Positions 17,397-27,420 of a stretch of 64,000 nucleotides of DNA are shown here, piece after piece. The position numbers and the translations under genes are program-made. The notes below the pieces were generated by a model, which was not told where the DNA came from, made no database searches, and was given only the letters and a program-made list of their open reading frames with translations. Numbering within the stretch: position 1 is the first letter of the stretch; every line of letters begins with the position of its first letter. This DNA is from Labilibacter sediminis (GTDB lineage: Bacteria; Bacteroidota; Bacteroidia; Bacteroidales; Marinilabiliaceae), in the NCBI RefSeq assembly GCF_005877885.1, contig NZ_VCHY01000014.1:80273-144272 (forward strand), in the 5' to 3' direction.

Positions 17397-18869
17397 ATGT
17401 TTGAAAAAGATATAGCCATTGTATTTGACTGTGGAGCAACCAATGTTCGGGTTATTGCAATGGATAAAGCAGGGCAAATATTGGCATCTCATGCCATGCC
17501 CAATGAAACAGATGATGACCCACATTTTTCGGGAGGTAGAATCTGGGATATCGAAAAATTATGGGGTAAATTATGTAAGGCAGCTAAAGTTGTAACTTCA
17601 GAGATTGATACAACTCGAATTGCCGGTGCTACTGTCACGACTTTTGGAGTTGATGGAGCTTTTACCGATGAAAAAGGAGAGTTACTATATCCTGTAGTTT
17701 CCTGGCAGTGTCAGCGAACAGCTGCTGTGATGGAAAATATTGAAAAATATATTCCTTTAAAGAAATTATATGCGATAAGTGGAGTTTATCCGTATGCCTT
17801 TAATACCATTAATAAAATGATATGGTTTAAGGAAAACAGGCCGGATATACTTGAAAAAGCACACCGTTTCTTATTTATTCCATCGCTGCTGGTAAATAAG
17901 CTGTCCGGAGTATTACAAAACGATGCTACCATGATGGGAACTGCCATGATGGCTGATCTTTCAGAAAGAAGTTTTTCTGATGAGATATTGGAATCAATAG
18001 GTATCGATAAGGAACTTTTTGGATCAATTTCAGAGCCTGGAGATCAGGCAGGTAGTATTCATGAGGAGTCGGCATCGGTAACAGGGTTGCCTGAAGGAAC
18101 TCCTGTTTTTTTAGCTGGCCATGATACTCAGTTTGCTATATTTGGTTCAGGTGCACAGTTAAATCAGCCGGTTCTTAGTTCAGGTACCTGGGAGATTTTA
18201 ATGTCGCGAAGCAAAAGCTTTACTGCCTCTCCTTTAGAACTTGAAAATAATCTTACTACAGAGGCTGATGCTGAAAAGGGAATTTATAACATCGGTCAAA
18301 ACTGGTTAAGTTCTGGTGTTTTAGAATGGTTTTCACGTAATTTTTATCCTGAATTAAAAGGATCTGAGCTTTATGATACAATGGTTAAAGAAGCAGAGCT
18401 TGAAATGCCTGGTGCACATGGCTTAATTGTAGATCCTGCTTTTTATGATGATGGCTCTAGCGCTAACACAGGTACCATTACCGGCTTAAATATTAGTACG
18501 CGTAGGAGTCAGATATATCGCGCATTCTTAGAGAGTCTGGCTTTTCGACTAAGAGAAGGTTTAGAGGCTTTGGAAACAGCAGGGAATTTTAAAGCTGAAA
18601 GAATAATTTGCGTCGGAGGAGGTTCAAAGAACAAGCTTTGGAATCAATTACGTGCAGATGTTTGCAATACGCCAATACAGCTTATTGATCAAAAGGAAAC
18701 TACAGTGTTGGGAGCTGCTATGTTTGTGTTTGCCGGAGCAGGACTTTATAAATCCGTTAAAGAAGCTCGTAAGCATATTGCTTATAATCCTAAGGTGATC
18801 AATCCTTCTGATAACAGAGGTGTGTATGATAACCTATACCAGAAATACCGAGCCTTTAAGCAAAAATAA
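17397..18869 (+). CDS. fucK: L-fuculokinase (FGGY family)
   Basis: 490 residues from the ATG at 17397; an in-frame TTG six bases earlier is less likely. The N-terminal ATPase motif is VFDCGATNVRVIAMD, the substrate-side Asp lies in FGVDGAF, and the C-terminal adenosine motif is GGGSKNKLWNQL. FGGY kinases phosphorylate sugars with ATP; with fucI upstream and fucU, fucP and an aldolase downstream, the substrate is L-fuculose, giving L-fuculose 1-phosphate. It could also act on rhamnulose, which is common in the family, but no rhamnose gene is nearby. Confidence 0.9.
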   Translation: MFEKDIAIVFDCGATNVRVIAMDKAGQILASHAMPNETDDDPHFSGGRIWDIEKLWGKLCKAAKVVTSEIDTTRIAGATVTTFGVDGAFTDEKGELLYPVVSWQCQRTAAVMENIEKYIPLKKLYAISGVYPYAFNTINKMIWFKENRPDILEKAHRFLFIPSLLVNKLSGVLQNDATMMGTAMMADLSERSFSDEILESIGIDKELFGSISEPGDQAGSIHEESASVTGLPEGTPVFLAGHDTQFAIFGSGAQLNQPVLSSGTWEILMSRSKSFTASPLELENNLTTEADAEKGIYNIGQNWLSSGVLEWFSRNFYPELKGSELYDTMVKEAELEMPGAHGLIVDPAFYDDGSSANTGTITGLNISTRRSQIYRAFLESLAFRLREGLEALETAGNFKAERIICVGGGSKNKLWNQLRADVCNTPIQLIDQKETTVLGAAMFVFAGAGLYKSVKEARKHIAYNPKVINPSDNRGVYDNLYQKYRAFKQK

Positions 18870-18896
18870 ATCCCTTCAACTTAAAAACTAGTCACT

Positions 18897-19334
18897 ATGT
18901 TAAAAGGAATATCTTCAATTTTAAGTCCGGAATTATTGTCCGTTCTCTATAGGATGGGACATGGCGATGAAATCATTTTAGCTGATGCTCATTTTCCGGC
19001 TGAAAGCTTCAATAAAAGAGTATTAAGAGCAGATGGTATTAGAGTGCCTGATTTGTTAGAAGGTATTTTACCGCTTTTTGAGCTCGATCAATATGTTGAT
19101 CAGCCATTAATTATGATGGCTGCTGTTCCCGGAGATCAATTAGATCCAACGGTAGAACAGGAATATATAAAAAGTATTCACATTACAAATCCCAATGTGG
19201 CACCAATACAACGAATTGATCGTTTCGAATTTTACGAGAGAGCTAAGTCAGCCTTTGCAGTCGTGATGACTGGAGAAACAGCCAAGTATGGGAATATTAT
19301 CTTAAAAAAAGGAGTAACACCAATTACTAAATAA
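18897..19334 (+). CDS. fucU: L-fucose mutarotase
   Basis: 145 residues of the RbsD/FucU family. [19 protein letters not shown] carries the catalytic His (H22), and [20 protein letters not shown] is the conserved C-terminal strand pair. FucU speeds conversion between alpha and beta fucose so that the isomerase receives the right anomer. It is 27 bp after fucK and 7 bp before fucP, a tight operon. Confidence 0.93.
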   Translation: MLKGISSILSPELLSVLYRMGHGDEIILADAHFPAESFNKRVLRADGIRVPDLLEGILPLFELDQYVDQPLIMMAAVPGDQLDPTVEQEYIKSIHITNPNVAPIQRIDRFEFYERAKSAFAVVMTGETAKYGNIILKKGVTPITK

Positions 19335-19341
19335 AAAATCT

Positions 19342-20646
19342 ATGTCTGTCCAATCTAAATTAGTTGAAAAAAAATATCTGGTTCCGTTTATATTAATTAC
19401 CAGCTTGTTTGCCCTTTGGGGATTTGCCAATGATATTACCAATCCAATGGTTGCGGCATTTAAAACAGTAATGGAAATCTCAAATGCAAAAGCGACTTTA
19501 ATTCAGATGGCTTTTTATGGTGGATATTTCACTATGGCCATACCTGCAGCTTTGTTTGCACAAAAATACAGTTATAAGAAGGGTATCCTATTAGGCCTTG
19601 GCTTGTATGCTACCGGAGCGCTCTTGTTTTATCCGGCTGCACAGTTTCAAATGTTTGGTTTTTTTGTCGGTTCTTTGTATATCTTAACTTTTGGACTCGC
19701 ATTTTTAGAAACAACGGCCAATCCGTTTATTCTTTCTCTTGGCAGTAAGGAAACTTCTACCAGGCGTTTAAACCTGGCACAGTCATTTAATCCAATGGGA
19801 TCGTTTTTAGGAATGATTGTCGCTTCCAAGGTGGTATTAGCTTCTTTAGAATCAGATAAGAGAAATGCTTTGGGAGAGTTAATTTTCCCAACCTTAGATG
19901 AAGCTACTAAAGCAACAATAAGAGCAAATGACCTGATGGTTATTCGTAATCCTTATGTGGCTTTAGGTTTGGTTGTAATTGCAATGTTTGTAATTATTGC
20001 TGTGCTGAAAATGCCTGATACTGCACATAAGGAGCAAATTCATCCATGGCAATCAATCAAGCGTTTGGTTAAGAATAAGGTTTATATTACCGGAGTAGGA
20101 GCACAGGTTTGTTATGTTGCTGCACAGATTATGTGCTGGACATTCATTATTCAGTATGCTGAGAATATTGGTTTGACAAAAGAGTCAGGGCAAGATCATA
20201 ACATGGTTGCAATGGCTTTGTTTATTGGTAGTCGTTTGGTAAGTACCCTGATTTTGAAATATGTAAATGCCAGTAAATTGTTAATGTGGTTTGCCATAGG
20301 TGGCATTGTTACTACAGCAGGAGTTATTCTCATTGTAGGTATGCCCGGATTGTACTTGTTAGTGGCAACTTCCATTTTTATGTCATTAATGTTCCCAACT
20401 ATTTATGGAATTGCTTTAGGCAATGTTGGAGATGATACTACTATGGGGTCAGCCGGATTGGTAATGGCCATTGTTGGAGGTGCTGTTATGCCGATGTTTC
20501 AGGCAATGATTATTGACTTAGGTACAGTTGCCTGGTTGCCGGCAGTAAATGTTTCTTTCATTTTGCCATTGTTATGTTTTGTTGGGATAGCTCTTTATGG
20601 ATTGTATTCTTATAAGGTTTTAGCCAAACGTAAAGCCGCATTGTAA
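19342..20646 (+). CDS. fucP: L-fucose:H+ symporter (major facilitator)
   Basis: 434 residues with twelve predicted membrane spans and no signal peptide, matching FucP. LFALWGFANDITNPMVAAF in the first span and LAFLETTANPFI in a later one are the conserved FucP/GluP signatures; the Asp and Asn residues there line the sugar path in E. coli FucP. It imports fucose across the inner membrane. The start is 7 bp after fucU. No terminator is seen before hppA, 93 bp downstream. Confidence 0.93.
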   Translation: MSVQSKLVEKKYLVPFILITSLFALWGFANDITNPMVAAFKTVMEISNAKATLIQMAFYGGYFTMAIPAALFAQKYSYKKGILLGLGLYATGALLFYPAAQFQMFGFFVGSLYILTFGLAFLETTANPFILSLGSKETSTRRLNLAQSFNPMGSFLGMIVASKVVLASLESDKRNALGELIFPTLDEATKATIRANDLMVIRNPYVALGLVVIAMFVIIAVLKMPDTAHKEQIHPWQSIKRLVKNKVYITGVGAQVCYVAAQIMCWTFIIQYAENIGLTKESGQDHNMVAMALFIGSRLVSTLILKYVNASKLLMWFAIGGIVTTAGVILIVGMPGLYLLVATSIFMSLMFPTIYGIALGNVGDDTTMGSAGLVMAIVGGAVMPMFQAMIIDLGTVAWLPAVNVSFILPLLCFVGIALYGLYSYKVLAKRKAAL

Positions 20647-20739
20647 ACCTGTTTATATTTTGTTGTTCTAACCATTACTAGGCTATAGTGCACAAATAAA
20701 TAAATTATAAATATTACCAAAAAACTACATTAAATTATC

Positions 20740-23028
20740 ATGATTACACAATTATTTTGGATCATACCTGTCGCATCTATTGTGGCATTGGTGTTTGCCT
20801 GGCTTTTTTTTAAAAGCATGATGAAAAGTTCCGAAGGAACTGATAAGATGAAAGAAATTGCGCAGCACGTTAGAGACGGTGCAATGGCCTATTTGTCCAG
20901 ACAATACAAAGTTGTAGGTATCGTTTTCGTCGTAATATTAGTTATCCTTACCATTCTTGCATATATGGGTGTTCAAAATCCGTTCGTTCCCATTGCTTTC
21001 TTAACCGGGGGATTCTTCTCCGGACTATGCGGATTTCTTGGGATGAAGACTGCAACTTTTGCATCGGCGCGTACCGCACATGGAGCTTCCGAGTCGTTGA
21101 ACAAAGGACTGAAAGTTGCTTTCCGAAGCGGGGCCGTAATGGGATTGGTTGTGGTAGGTTTCGGACTTTTGGATATATCCCTTTGGTACGTACTATTAAC
21201 TAAAGTAGTATACACAGCAGAAAATATGGCCAGCGGCCTTCACTTCCTGGGGCTTGATCTTGTACATGCCGGAATGGATGAGTCGCAAAAGCTGATGGAG
21301 GTAACAGCAACCATGCTTACCTTCGGAATGGGTGCTTCTACTCAGGCATTGTTTGCCCGTGTAGGTGGTGGTATCTACACCAAAGCAGCTGATGTGGGTG
21401 CTGACCTTGTAGGTAAGGTGGAAGCCGGTATTCCGGAGGACGACCCACGTAACCCTGCAACCATTGCTGATAACGTGGGTGACAATGTTGGTGACGTGGC
21501 CGGTATGGGTGCCGACCTTTACGAATCATACTGTGGTTCTATCCTGGCTACTGCCGCACTTGGTGCTGCTTTAACGGTTAACAATGCTTCGGGAGCGGAT
21601 ATGTCAGGAAAAGTGATCGCTCCAATGTTGGTTGCCGCTATCGGAATAGTTCTTTCTATTGTAGGTATCTTTATGGTACAAACTAAAGAAGACGCTTCTG
21701 CAAAAAGCTTATTGAACTCTCTATTGATCGGTACAGGTGGTAGTTCTCTTTTAGTACTTGCTGCAATTGCAGGAATGGCTTCAATGGGATGGATTACCTG
21801 GGGGATCTTTGGTTCTGTTGTAACAGGATTGATTGCCGGTGTTATCATCGGACAGGGAACAGAATATTATACATCTGATGGTTACAAACCTACACAAGGT
21901 ATTTCTAAACAAGCGCAGCAAGGTCCGGCTACTACTATTATAGATGGTGTTGCTGTAGGTATGTACTCTACCTGGATTCCTGTTATAACTATTGTAGCTG
22001 GTATTATCGGGGCATTCGGTTTTGCCGGCGGATTCGACAACTTTGCTGAAGGTGTATACGGAATCGGTTTCGCAGCCGTAGGTATGCTCTCTACTTTAGG
22101 TATTACATTAGCTACCGATGCATTCGGACCTATTGCTGATAACGCCGGAGGTAATGCAGAAATGTCTGAACTTCCTGCCGAAGTACGTGAAAGAACCGAT
22201 GCATTGGATATGTTAGGTAATACAACTGCGGCTACCGGTAAAGGTTTTGCCATAGGTTCTGCTGCACTTACGGCCATGGCATTGATGGCTGCATATATGG
22301 AAGAGATCAAAATATGGCTAAAACGTTCGCTTGTTGAAGGAGAAACTGTGATACAAAACTCCGTACAGTTTGTTTTGGATTCTTCTGCCGAGGTAGCAGA
22401 AGGTGTAAAAGCCGTTGTGATTTCTGAAGCTACATTAAAGGATTTCTCTACTTTCTACGATCTGTCACTATTCAATCCATTATTGTTGGCCGGTTTGTTT
22501 ATCGGTGCCATGATGGCGTTTGTGTTCTGTGCCATGACTATGAAAGCTGTAGGTAGAGCTGCAGGCTCAATGGTCGATGAGGTTCGTCGTCAGTTTAAAG
22601 AAATACCGGGAATCCTGGAAGGTAAGGGAACGCCTGAATATGCAAAATGTGTGGCTATTTCTACTAAAGGTGCGCAACGCGAAATGTTATTGCCTTCGTT
22701 ATTAGCCATTATCGTACCTATCGTTGTAGGTATTATTTTCGGTGTTGCCGGAGTAATTGGTTTGTTAATGGGAGGTTTAACTACAGGCTTTACTTTGGCC
22801 ATCTTCCTTAATAATGCTGGTGGAGCATGGGATAATGCTAAAAAGTATATTGAAAAAGGAAATTTTGGCGGTAAAGGAAGTGAAGCTCACAAAGCTGGTG
22901 TAGTTGGAGATACAGTTGGTGATCCATTTAAAGATACATCCGGTCCGTCGTTGAACATCCTTATCAAACTAATGACCATGGTAAGTGTGGTAATGAGCGG
23001 ATTGACTGTTGCTTTTGCAATTTTTTAA
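20740..23028 (+). CDS. hppA: membrane-bound K+-dependent pyrophosphatase (ion pump)
   Basis: 762 residues, about 15-16 hydrophobic segments. The pyrophosphate site is visible in [20 protein letters not shown] and [18 protein letters not shown], and a second acidic cluster in [32 protein letters not shown] (about residues 493-508) has Ala where the K+-independent class has Lys, so it is of the K+-dependent type. It hydrolyses pyrophosphate and pumps H+ and/or Na+ outward; which ion cannot be settled by eye. Its codon use is visibly richer in C and G than its neighbours, as in highly expressed genes. Its place between fucP and the aldolase is unusual, since the pathway makes no pyrophosphate; it may power the symporter. 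Confidence 0.93.
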   Translation: MITQLFWIIPVASIVALVFAWLFFKSMMKSSEGTDKMKEIAQHVRDGAMAYLSRQYKVVGIVFVVILVILTILAYMGVQNPFVPIAFLTGGFFSGLCGFLGMKTATFASARTAHGASESLNKGLKVAFRSGAVMGLVVVGFGLLDISLWYVLLTKVVYTAENMASGLHFLGLDLVHAGMDESQKLMEVTATMLTFGMGASTQALFARVGGGIYTKAADVGADLVGKVEAGIPEDDPRNPATIADNVGDNVGDVAGMGADLYESYCGSILATAALGAALTVNNASGADMSGKVIAPMLVAAIGIVLSIVGIFMVQTKEDASAKSLLNSLLIGTGGSSLLVLAAIAGMASMGWITWGIFGSVVTGLIAGVIIGQGTEYYTSDGYKPTQGISKQAQQGPATTIIDGVAVGMYSTWIPVITIVAGIIGAFGFAGGFDNFAEGVYGIGFAAVGMLSTLGITLATDAFGPIADNAGGNAEMSELPAEVRERTDALDMLGNTTAATGKGFAIGSAALTAMALMAAYMEEIKIWLKRSLVEGETVIQNSVQFVLDSSAEVAEGVKAVVISEATLKDFSTFYDLSLFNPLLLAGLFIGAMMAFVFCAMTMKAVGRAAGSMVDEVRRQFKEIPGILEGKGTPEYAKCVAISTKGAQREMLLPSLLAIIVPIVVGIIFGVAGVIGLLMGGLTTGFTLAIFLNNAGGAWDNAKKYIEKGNFGGKGSEAHKAGVVGDTVGDPFKDTSGPSLNILIKLMTMVSVVMSGLTVAFAIF

Positions 23029-23052
23029 AAGAATAATATTTAACAATTAACA

Positions 23053-23090
<38 letters not shown>

Positions 23091-23091
23091 G

Positions 23092-24384
23092 ATGTCTATC
23101 AGAAATTTGAACTTATTGCATCCTCGTGATCAAATCATTATGATTATCAACAGGATATATAAGAAGGGTTTGACAACTACTTCGGGTGGTAATATATCCA
23201 TTATGGATGAAAGTGGAGATATGTGGGTAACTCCTTCAGGAGTTGATAAAGGTTCTTTAAAACCTTCGGATATCATGTGTGTAAAGGCTGATGGTACTAT
23301 TGTAGGGCCTCATAAGCCTTCTATGGAATACCCATTTCATAAGGCTATTTACGTAAAACGACCGGATATTAAGTCGGTTGTTCACGCACACCCGCCAGCA
23401 TTGGTTGCATTCAGTATTGTTCGTCAAATTCCAAATACGAACGTTATTCCTCAGGTAAAGCAGGTTTGTGGACCAATTGGATATGCGAAATACCATATTC
23501 CGGGAAGTAATGAACTGGGAAATTCAATTTCAGAGCAATTTGAGAAAGGATTTGATTCAGTGATTATGGAGAACCACGGTGCCGTAGTTGGAGGTAAAAA
23601 TGTAATTAAAGCTTATGAGCGTTTTGAAACATTGGAATTTGCCTGTAGGACATTAATAAACTCAAAAATTATTGGTGAACCTAACTTCTTAAGCGAAGAG
23701 CAGTTGTATAGCTTTAGTAACCAGGTACCTACCGATCATCCTAAAATGGATAATGTGGTATATACGTCTGATGAAAAGGATGTGCGCCAAAAGATAACTG
23801 ATATGATTAGGCGAGCTTGTGATCAGGGATTAATGATGAGTACTTATGGAACCATTTCGGTAAGATGGAAGAACAACGATTTCCTGATTACTCCTACAGA
23901 TGCTACGCGCTGGGATATGCAGGCAGGTGATATTGTGCAGGTAAAAGGAGGTAAGTGTGAAGAGGGAAAAATTCCTAGTCGCTCTACCTGGTTACATCAA
24001 AAAATTTATGAGATGCACCCAGAAATCAACGCTATTATTTTAACTCAACCTGAGTATTTAATGGCTTATGGTGTTACGCATAAAAAACTGGATGTAAGAA
24101 CAATTCCTGAAAGTTGGATTTTCCTACAGGATATGGAGAATGTACCTTTTGGTTCTCATTTCGCAAATAATGAAACAATTCCAAACCTTATCTCAAAAGA
24201 TAATCCTGGTGTCATTATTGAAAACGATTCTGTTTTAATGACGGGTAATTCTTTGCTTCAGGCTTTTGACAGGTTAGAAGTGGCTGAGTTTAGTGCTAAA
24301 TCATTAGTCATGGGAACTTCGCTTGGTTCGTTTGAACCGATGAATGAAGATGAAATTGATGAGCTGCGAAAAGCATTCTTTTAA
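23092..24384 (+). CDS. fucA: L-fuculose-1-phosphate aldolase, tandem class II domain fusion
   Basis: 430 residues, about twice the usual FucA length, made of two class II aldolase/adducin domains. Domain 1 (1-215) has the zinc ligands HAHP (H98, H100) and ENHG (H162) and the catalytic Glu in PSMEYPFH (E79). Domain 2 (about 225-430) keeps the fold (TYGTISVRW, DFLITPTDA, RLEVAEFSAKSL) but has LTQP, ENDS and a Ser in place of these residues, so it cannot bind zinc and should be inactive, perhaps structural or regulatory. Domain 1 would split fuculose 1-phosphate into DHAP and L-lactaldehyde. It follows hppA by 63 bp, with a TAA repeat in the leader, and a terminator follows. Confidence 0.85.
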   Translation: MSIRNLNLLHPRDQIIMIINRIYKKGLTTTSGGNISIMDESGDMWVTPSGVDKGSLKPSDIMCVKADGTIVGPHKPSMEYPFHKAIYVKRPDIKSVVHAHPPALVAFSIVRQIPNTNVIPQVKQVCGPIGYAKYHIPGSNELGNSISEQFEKGFDSVIMENHGAVVGGKNVIKAYERFETLEFACRTLINSKIIGEPNFLSEEQLYSFSNQVPTDHPKMDNVVYTSDEKDVRQKITDMIRRACDQGLMMSTYGTISVRWKNNDFLITPTDATRWDMQAGDIVQVKGGKCEEGKIPSRSTWLHQKIYEMHPEINAIILTQPEYLMAYGVTHKKLDVRTIPESWIFLQDMENVPFGSHFANNETIPNLISKDNPGVIIENDSVLMTGNSLLQAFDRLEVAEFSAKSLVMGTSLGSFEPMNEDEIDELRKAFF

Positions 24385-24395
24385 ATAATTAATTC

Positions 24396-24427
24396 AAGGT
24401 CATTCAAAAACTGAATGGCCTTTCTAT
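24396..24427 (+). terminator. intrinsic terminator after fucA
   Basis: Ten-base-pair stem AAGGTCATTC / GAATGGCCTT with one G-U pair, 7-nt loop, then TCTAT. Confidence 0.7.
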
Positions 24428-24616
24428 CTATTAAAAAATAAGAATCAAAGATTGAAATTTGATATTGTAATGTGCAAATCGTGTTGTTTAGCTTCCGACC
24501 TTGTCTGGTGAGCATAAAAACAAGGTTGTTATATCGAAAAATTGCTTTTGTTTGAGCACCGACGTCAGGAGAGTGGGAGTTTAAGCGATTTAGATATAAG
24601 AACCGTAGTTTTTATA

Positions 24617-24674
24617 GGGAAGCAGGCGCAGTCTTGCGCAAATTGCAGTGCAATTTGTGCTTCCGTTTTTTGTA
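24617..24674 (+). other. structured intergenic element, terminator-like
   Basis: Outer stem GGAAGCA / TGCTTCC encloses smaller palindromes (GGCGCAGTCTTGCGC, AATTGCAGTGCAATT), and GTTTTTTGT follows. Bases 24430-24616 hold nothing recognisable. The shape suggests either a second terminator or a dispersed repeat; the fucO promoter must lie downstream of it. Confidence 0.45.
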
Positions 24675-24855
24675 TTAAGACAATTATTGCGTTAAGTGAA
24701 GGTAGAGTCAAGTTTACTTGAACTATACTGAACAAAGTAATAATCTAGAATAAAAAAATGAAGTCAGGGTTTTAGATATTAAGTCCCTGGTGTTTAGGCA
24801 TATAAAAATTAGAATTTAATTTTTGATTCGAATAAAAAACAGAAAAATAAATATC

Positions 24856-26010
24856 ATGTTAGAAAAAAGAAGAATATACTTACCACCTTTAAGTTTAGTT
24901 GGTCCGGGAGTTATTGCTGACCTTGTTGACGAACTTAAAAGTCTGGAATGTAACAAGGTTCTTATTGTTACAGATAAAATATTAAATGAGTTAGGTGTTG
25001 TTAAAAATGTTACAGACTTAATGGAAGCTCAATCCATTGAGTATGTAATTTTTGATGATGTACAACCCAACCCAACTTGTGCGAATGTAAATAATGGTTT
25101 AGCTATATTCCAGGAAAATAATTGTGACTATATCCTTACCATTGGAGGAGGTTCACCTCAGGACTGTGGTAAAGCAATAGGTATCTTAGCTACTAATGGT
25201 GGTGATATAAAAGATTACGAAGGTATTCATATCTCAAAAAAGAAATCTACACCAATTGCGGCTATTAATACAACTGCCGGAACAGCCAGTGAGGTTACTA
25301 TCAACTATGTAATTACCGACGAAGAGCGTAAGGTAAAAATGGTAATGGTTGATAAAAACTGTTTGGTATCTATTGCTGTAAATGATCCTGAGTTAATGCT
25401 AAATAAACCTGCTGCTTTAACGGCTGCTACAGGTATGGATGCCTTAACGCATGCAGTTGAAGCTTTCGTAACAGCAGGAGCCTATCACTGGTCAGATCAT
25501 ATGGCATTGTATGCTATTCAGTTAATCAGTGAGAGCTTAAGAGAAGCAGTTAAGGATGGAAATAACCTTGAAGCGCGTAGTAAAATGGCATGGGCGCAGT
25601 TTATAGCCGGACAGGCATTTTCAAATTGCGGTTTAGGTTTTGTTCACTCTGCAGCGCATCAGTTAGGAGGATTGTATAATACACCACATGGTGTAGCCAA
25701 TGCAGTTTTGCTTCCACATGTTGAACGTTTTAATTTATCTGCTTGTCCTGAGAAGTTTGCTAAAATAGCTGTGGCTATGGGAGTTGATATCTCAGAAATG
25801 AGTACTCAGGAAGCGGCAGAAGCGGCATTAGATGCTATTTCTCAATTGTCTAAAGATGTAGGTATTCCAACAGGTATCAAAGAATTAGGGGCTAAAGAAG
25901 AAGATTTTGAGCTAATGGCTAAGAATGCCTTAGCAGATGTTTGTACAGGAGGTAACCCTAAAGAGGTTTCTTTTGAGGATGCGGTTAAAATATACGAAGC
26001 TGCATATTAA
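24856..26010 (+). CDS. fucO: lactaldehyde reductase, iron-dependent alcohol dehydrogenase
   Basis: 384 residues from the ATG at 24856; an in-frame TTG at 24823 adds eleven non-conserved residues and is unlikely. The NAD loop is GGGSPQDCGKAIG. The iron-binding Asp and His lie in GMDALTHAVEAF, and the other two His in GFVHSAAHQLGGLYNTPHG, as in group III alcohol dehydrogenases. FucO reduces L-lactaldehyde, the aldolase product, to L-1,2-propanediol and regenerates NAD+ under fermentation. It lies 471 bp after fucA with two hairpins between, so it probably has its own promoter. Confidence 0.88.
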   Translation: MLEKRRIYLPPLSLVGPGVIADLVDELKSLECNKVLIVTDKILNELGVVKNVTDLMEAQSIEYVIFDDVQPNPTCANVNNGLAIFQENNCDYILTIGGGSPQDCGKAIGILATNGGDIKDYEGIHISKKKSTPIAAINTTAGTASEVTINYVITDEERKVKMVMVDKNCLVSIAVNDPELMLNKPAALTAATGMDALTHAVEAFVTAGAYHWSDHMALYAIQLISESLREAVKDGNNLEARSKMAWAQFIAGQAFSNCGLGFVHSAAHQLGGLYNTPHGVANAVLLPHVERFNLSACPEKFAKIAVAMGVDISEMSTQEAAEAALDAISQLSKDVGIPTGIKELGAKEEDFELMAKNALADVCTGGNPKEVSFEDAVKIYEAAY

Positions 26011-26011
26011 T

Positions 26012-26064
26012 AATATTTTGTTCGTATTGTTCATTAACCATGAATGATACGAACAATATTTTAA
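26012..26064 (+). terminator. intrinsic terminator after fucO
   Basis: Long hairpin: TTGTTCGTA / TACGAACAA with an inner TTCAT / ATGAA stem, flanked by AATAT and ATATTTT. It lies directly after the stop codon. Confidence 0.8.
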
Positions 26065-26104
26065 CCTAGTGTGTAGAGTGTTAAATAAACGAATTTAAGT
26101 TTTT

Positions 26105-26200
26105 GAAGATATTTTTTCTTTATACAAGGCAAGATTTACAGGCATAGCCGTAGCTACGACGAAAAAGCTTAACGAAGTAGAAAGGAAAATAGGTGGAAAA
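26105..26200. repeat. large imperfect palindrome, CATAGC family, copy 4
   Basis: Core CATAGCCGTAGCTACG at about 26141-26156. The arms pair through stretches such as TATTTT, CTTT and AAG. It belongs with the copies at 9280, 9394, 14230 and 53535. Confidence 0.55.
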
Positions 26201-26779
26201 ATTAGTTCGGGGATTTAGCAGTCTTTACACTAGCCTTTACGCTAAAGAAAAAACTAAAACTACCTTTATCCCTTTTAAAAAGGAGCGGAACTAACTCCTC
26301 TGATTCTATTTTGTCAACTTTCCTTTCATTATTTCCATATGACTTTCTTCTAATTTGTTTATAGTCTGGTAGTTAAGTGTTTTTGAAGTTATTGATTATG
26401 TATATACTATTGATAACTAATGTTTTATATTATTTTTTTAAGATTTTCTAATCAGAAAGCAAAACAAGTATTCAAATCTTTTGATTTAATTAGTTGGAGA
26501 GCATTAGAACAAGCAATCCTGTCAACTATTTATGTCAATGGATTTCAGCTGTTGAAGCGTTAGGGGTGAATAGCCATCTCTAGGATAAAATTACACTTTG
26601 AGGTATAAAGGACGATAAGAGGTTTTGGGTGAATGTAAGATGTTGCATGTACACTAACGTTATTCATTGATTTAAATATGGAAGCTCCTTAACTGAAAAA
26701 TCATACTTGATTTTTGTAAATTACATAGTGTATTAGAAATACATTTTCTACTCATATAGCTGATAAATAGAGGGAACCT
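26201..26779. other. intergenic stretch without recognised feature
   Basis: About 580 bp of AT-rich sequence; only short ORFs with no family signal. Part of it (26260-26300, CTTTATCCCTTTTAAAAAGG) is a small palindrome. Nothing else can be supported. Confidence 0.4.
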
Positions 26780-26866
26780 ATAAGGGGGTATTTGTACCAG
26801 ACACTTTCCTCACCCATGTATGATACAAAAATACCCCTAATGGAACTTATATGTAGGTTAAGTTTG
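26780..26866 (+). promoter_or_regulatory. inverted operator pair plus -7 element before the 26903 gene
   Basis: Two half-sites in inverted orientation: ATAAGGGGGTATTTGTACC (26780-26798) and TGATACAAAAATACCCCTAA (26821-26840). Both fit TGRTAC-N3-5-ATRCCCC(C)TTAAT when read from the TGRTAC side. A -7 element, TAAGTTTG, lies at 26859-26866, about 18 bp downstream of the second half-site, with no good -33 box, as expected for an activator-dependent promoter. The same motif precedes the genes at 38055 and 40594. Confidence 0.55.
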
Positions 26867-26902
26867 TAATGAAATTTAATTATCAATTAAAAACAATCTA
26901 TT

Positions 26903-27271
26903 ATGAAAAAATTAGGAGTAACTTTATTTGTACTATTGTTTGGACTAAGTATGACATCTTTTGCTAATGATAATGTAGAAAAGTTTGTTGGAAAGTGGAG
27001 TTTAATGGTTAGAGATTTACCTGATGGTGATGCAGAAATGTCTTTAATATTAGAATCAAAGGAAGGCAAGCTTGGCGGAAAATTAGTTGGAGCTGATGGA
27101 GAAGAATTTCCAATTTATGACGTAGAAGTTGAAGGCAAGGAACTATTGTTTATGTATGATGCCAGGGGGTATAATGTAACTATGGCACTAGAGTTAATTG
27201 GTGAGGGAAAGAGTGAAGGATATATGATGGATATGTTCCTTGTGGAAGGAGAAAAGGTCAAAAAAGAATAG
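26903..27271 (+). CDS. small exported beta-sheet protein, paralogue of the 35670 lipoprotein
   Basis: 122 residues. The first 21 are a signal peptide (MKKLGVTLFVLLFGLSMTSFA). The mature part FVGKWSLMVRDLPDGDAE followed by short Gly-rich strands (EGKLGGKLVGADGEEFPIYD) matches the start of the lipoprotein at 35670 (FAGQWDITIKKLPKVGDQ). The fold looks like a single small beta-sandwich or lipocalin-like domain seen alone or attached to exported glycan enzymes in Bacteroidota. No catalytic residues stand out. It is driven by a promoter with two candidate operator half-sites and lies 149 bp before the sensor kinase gene. Glycan or ligand binding is a guess. Confidence 0.65.
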   Translation: MKKLGVTLFVLLFGLSMTSFANDNVEKFVGKWSLMVRDLPDGDAEMSLILESKEGKLGGKLVGADGEEFPIYDVEVEGKELLFMYDARGYNVTMALELIGEGKSEGYMMDMFLVEGEKVKKE

Positions 27272-27420
27272 TAATACCCTTTAAAATGAAGATTTTCTGA
27301 TAAAGTATTTTGTTCGATATAGATTAATACTTAAGCCAGGTAATTATTGACAAAGCTATTTTATGTGAATATCTTCATTTTTAAGATTTTAAATATCAAG
27401 AAAAACGAGGGGGATAAAGG

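Noticed and set aside
21338..22310. Minus-strand ORFs inside hppA
   Set aside because: They are antisense shadows of a strongly coding, codon-biased gene and have repetitive Pro/Ala/Ile composition.
24823..24855. Eleven-codon N-terminal extension of fucO from a TTG
   Set aside because: The added residues are Lys/Ile/Asn-rich and not conserved in the family; the ATG at 24856 fits the usual N-terminus.
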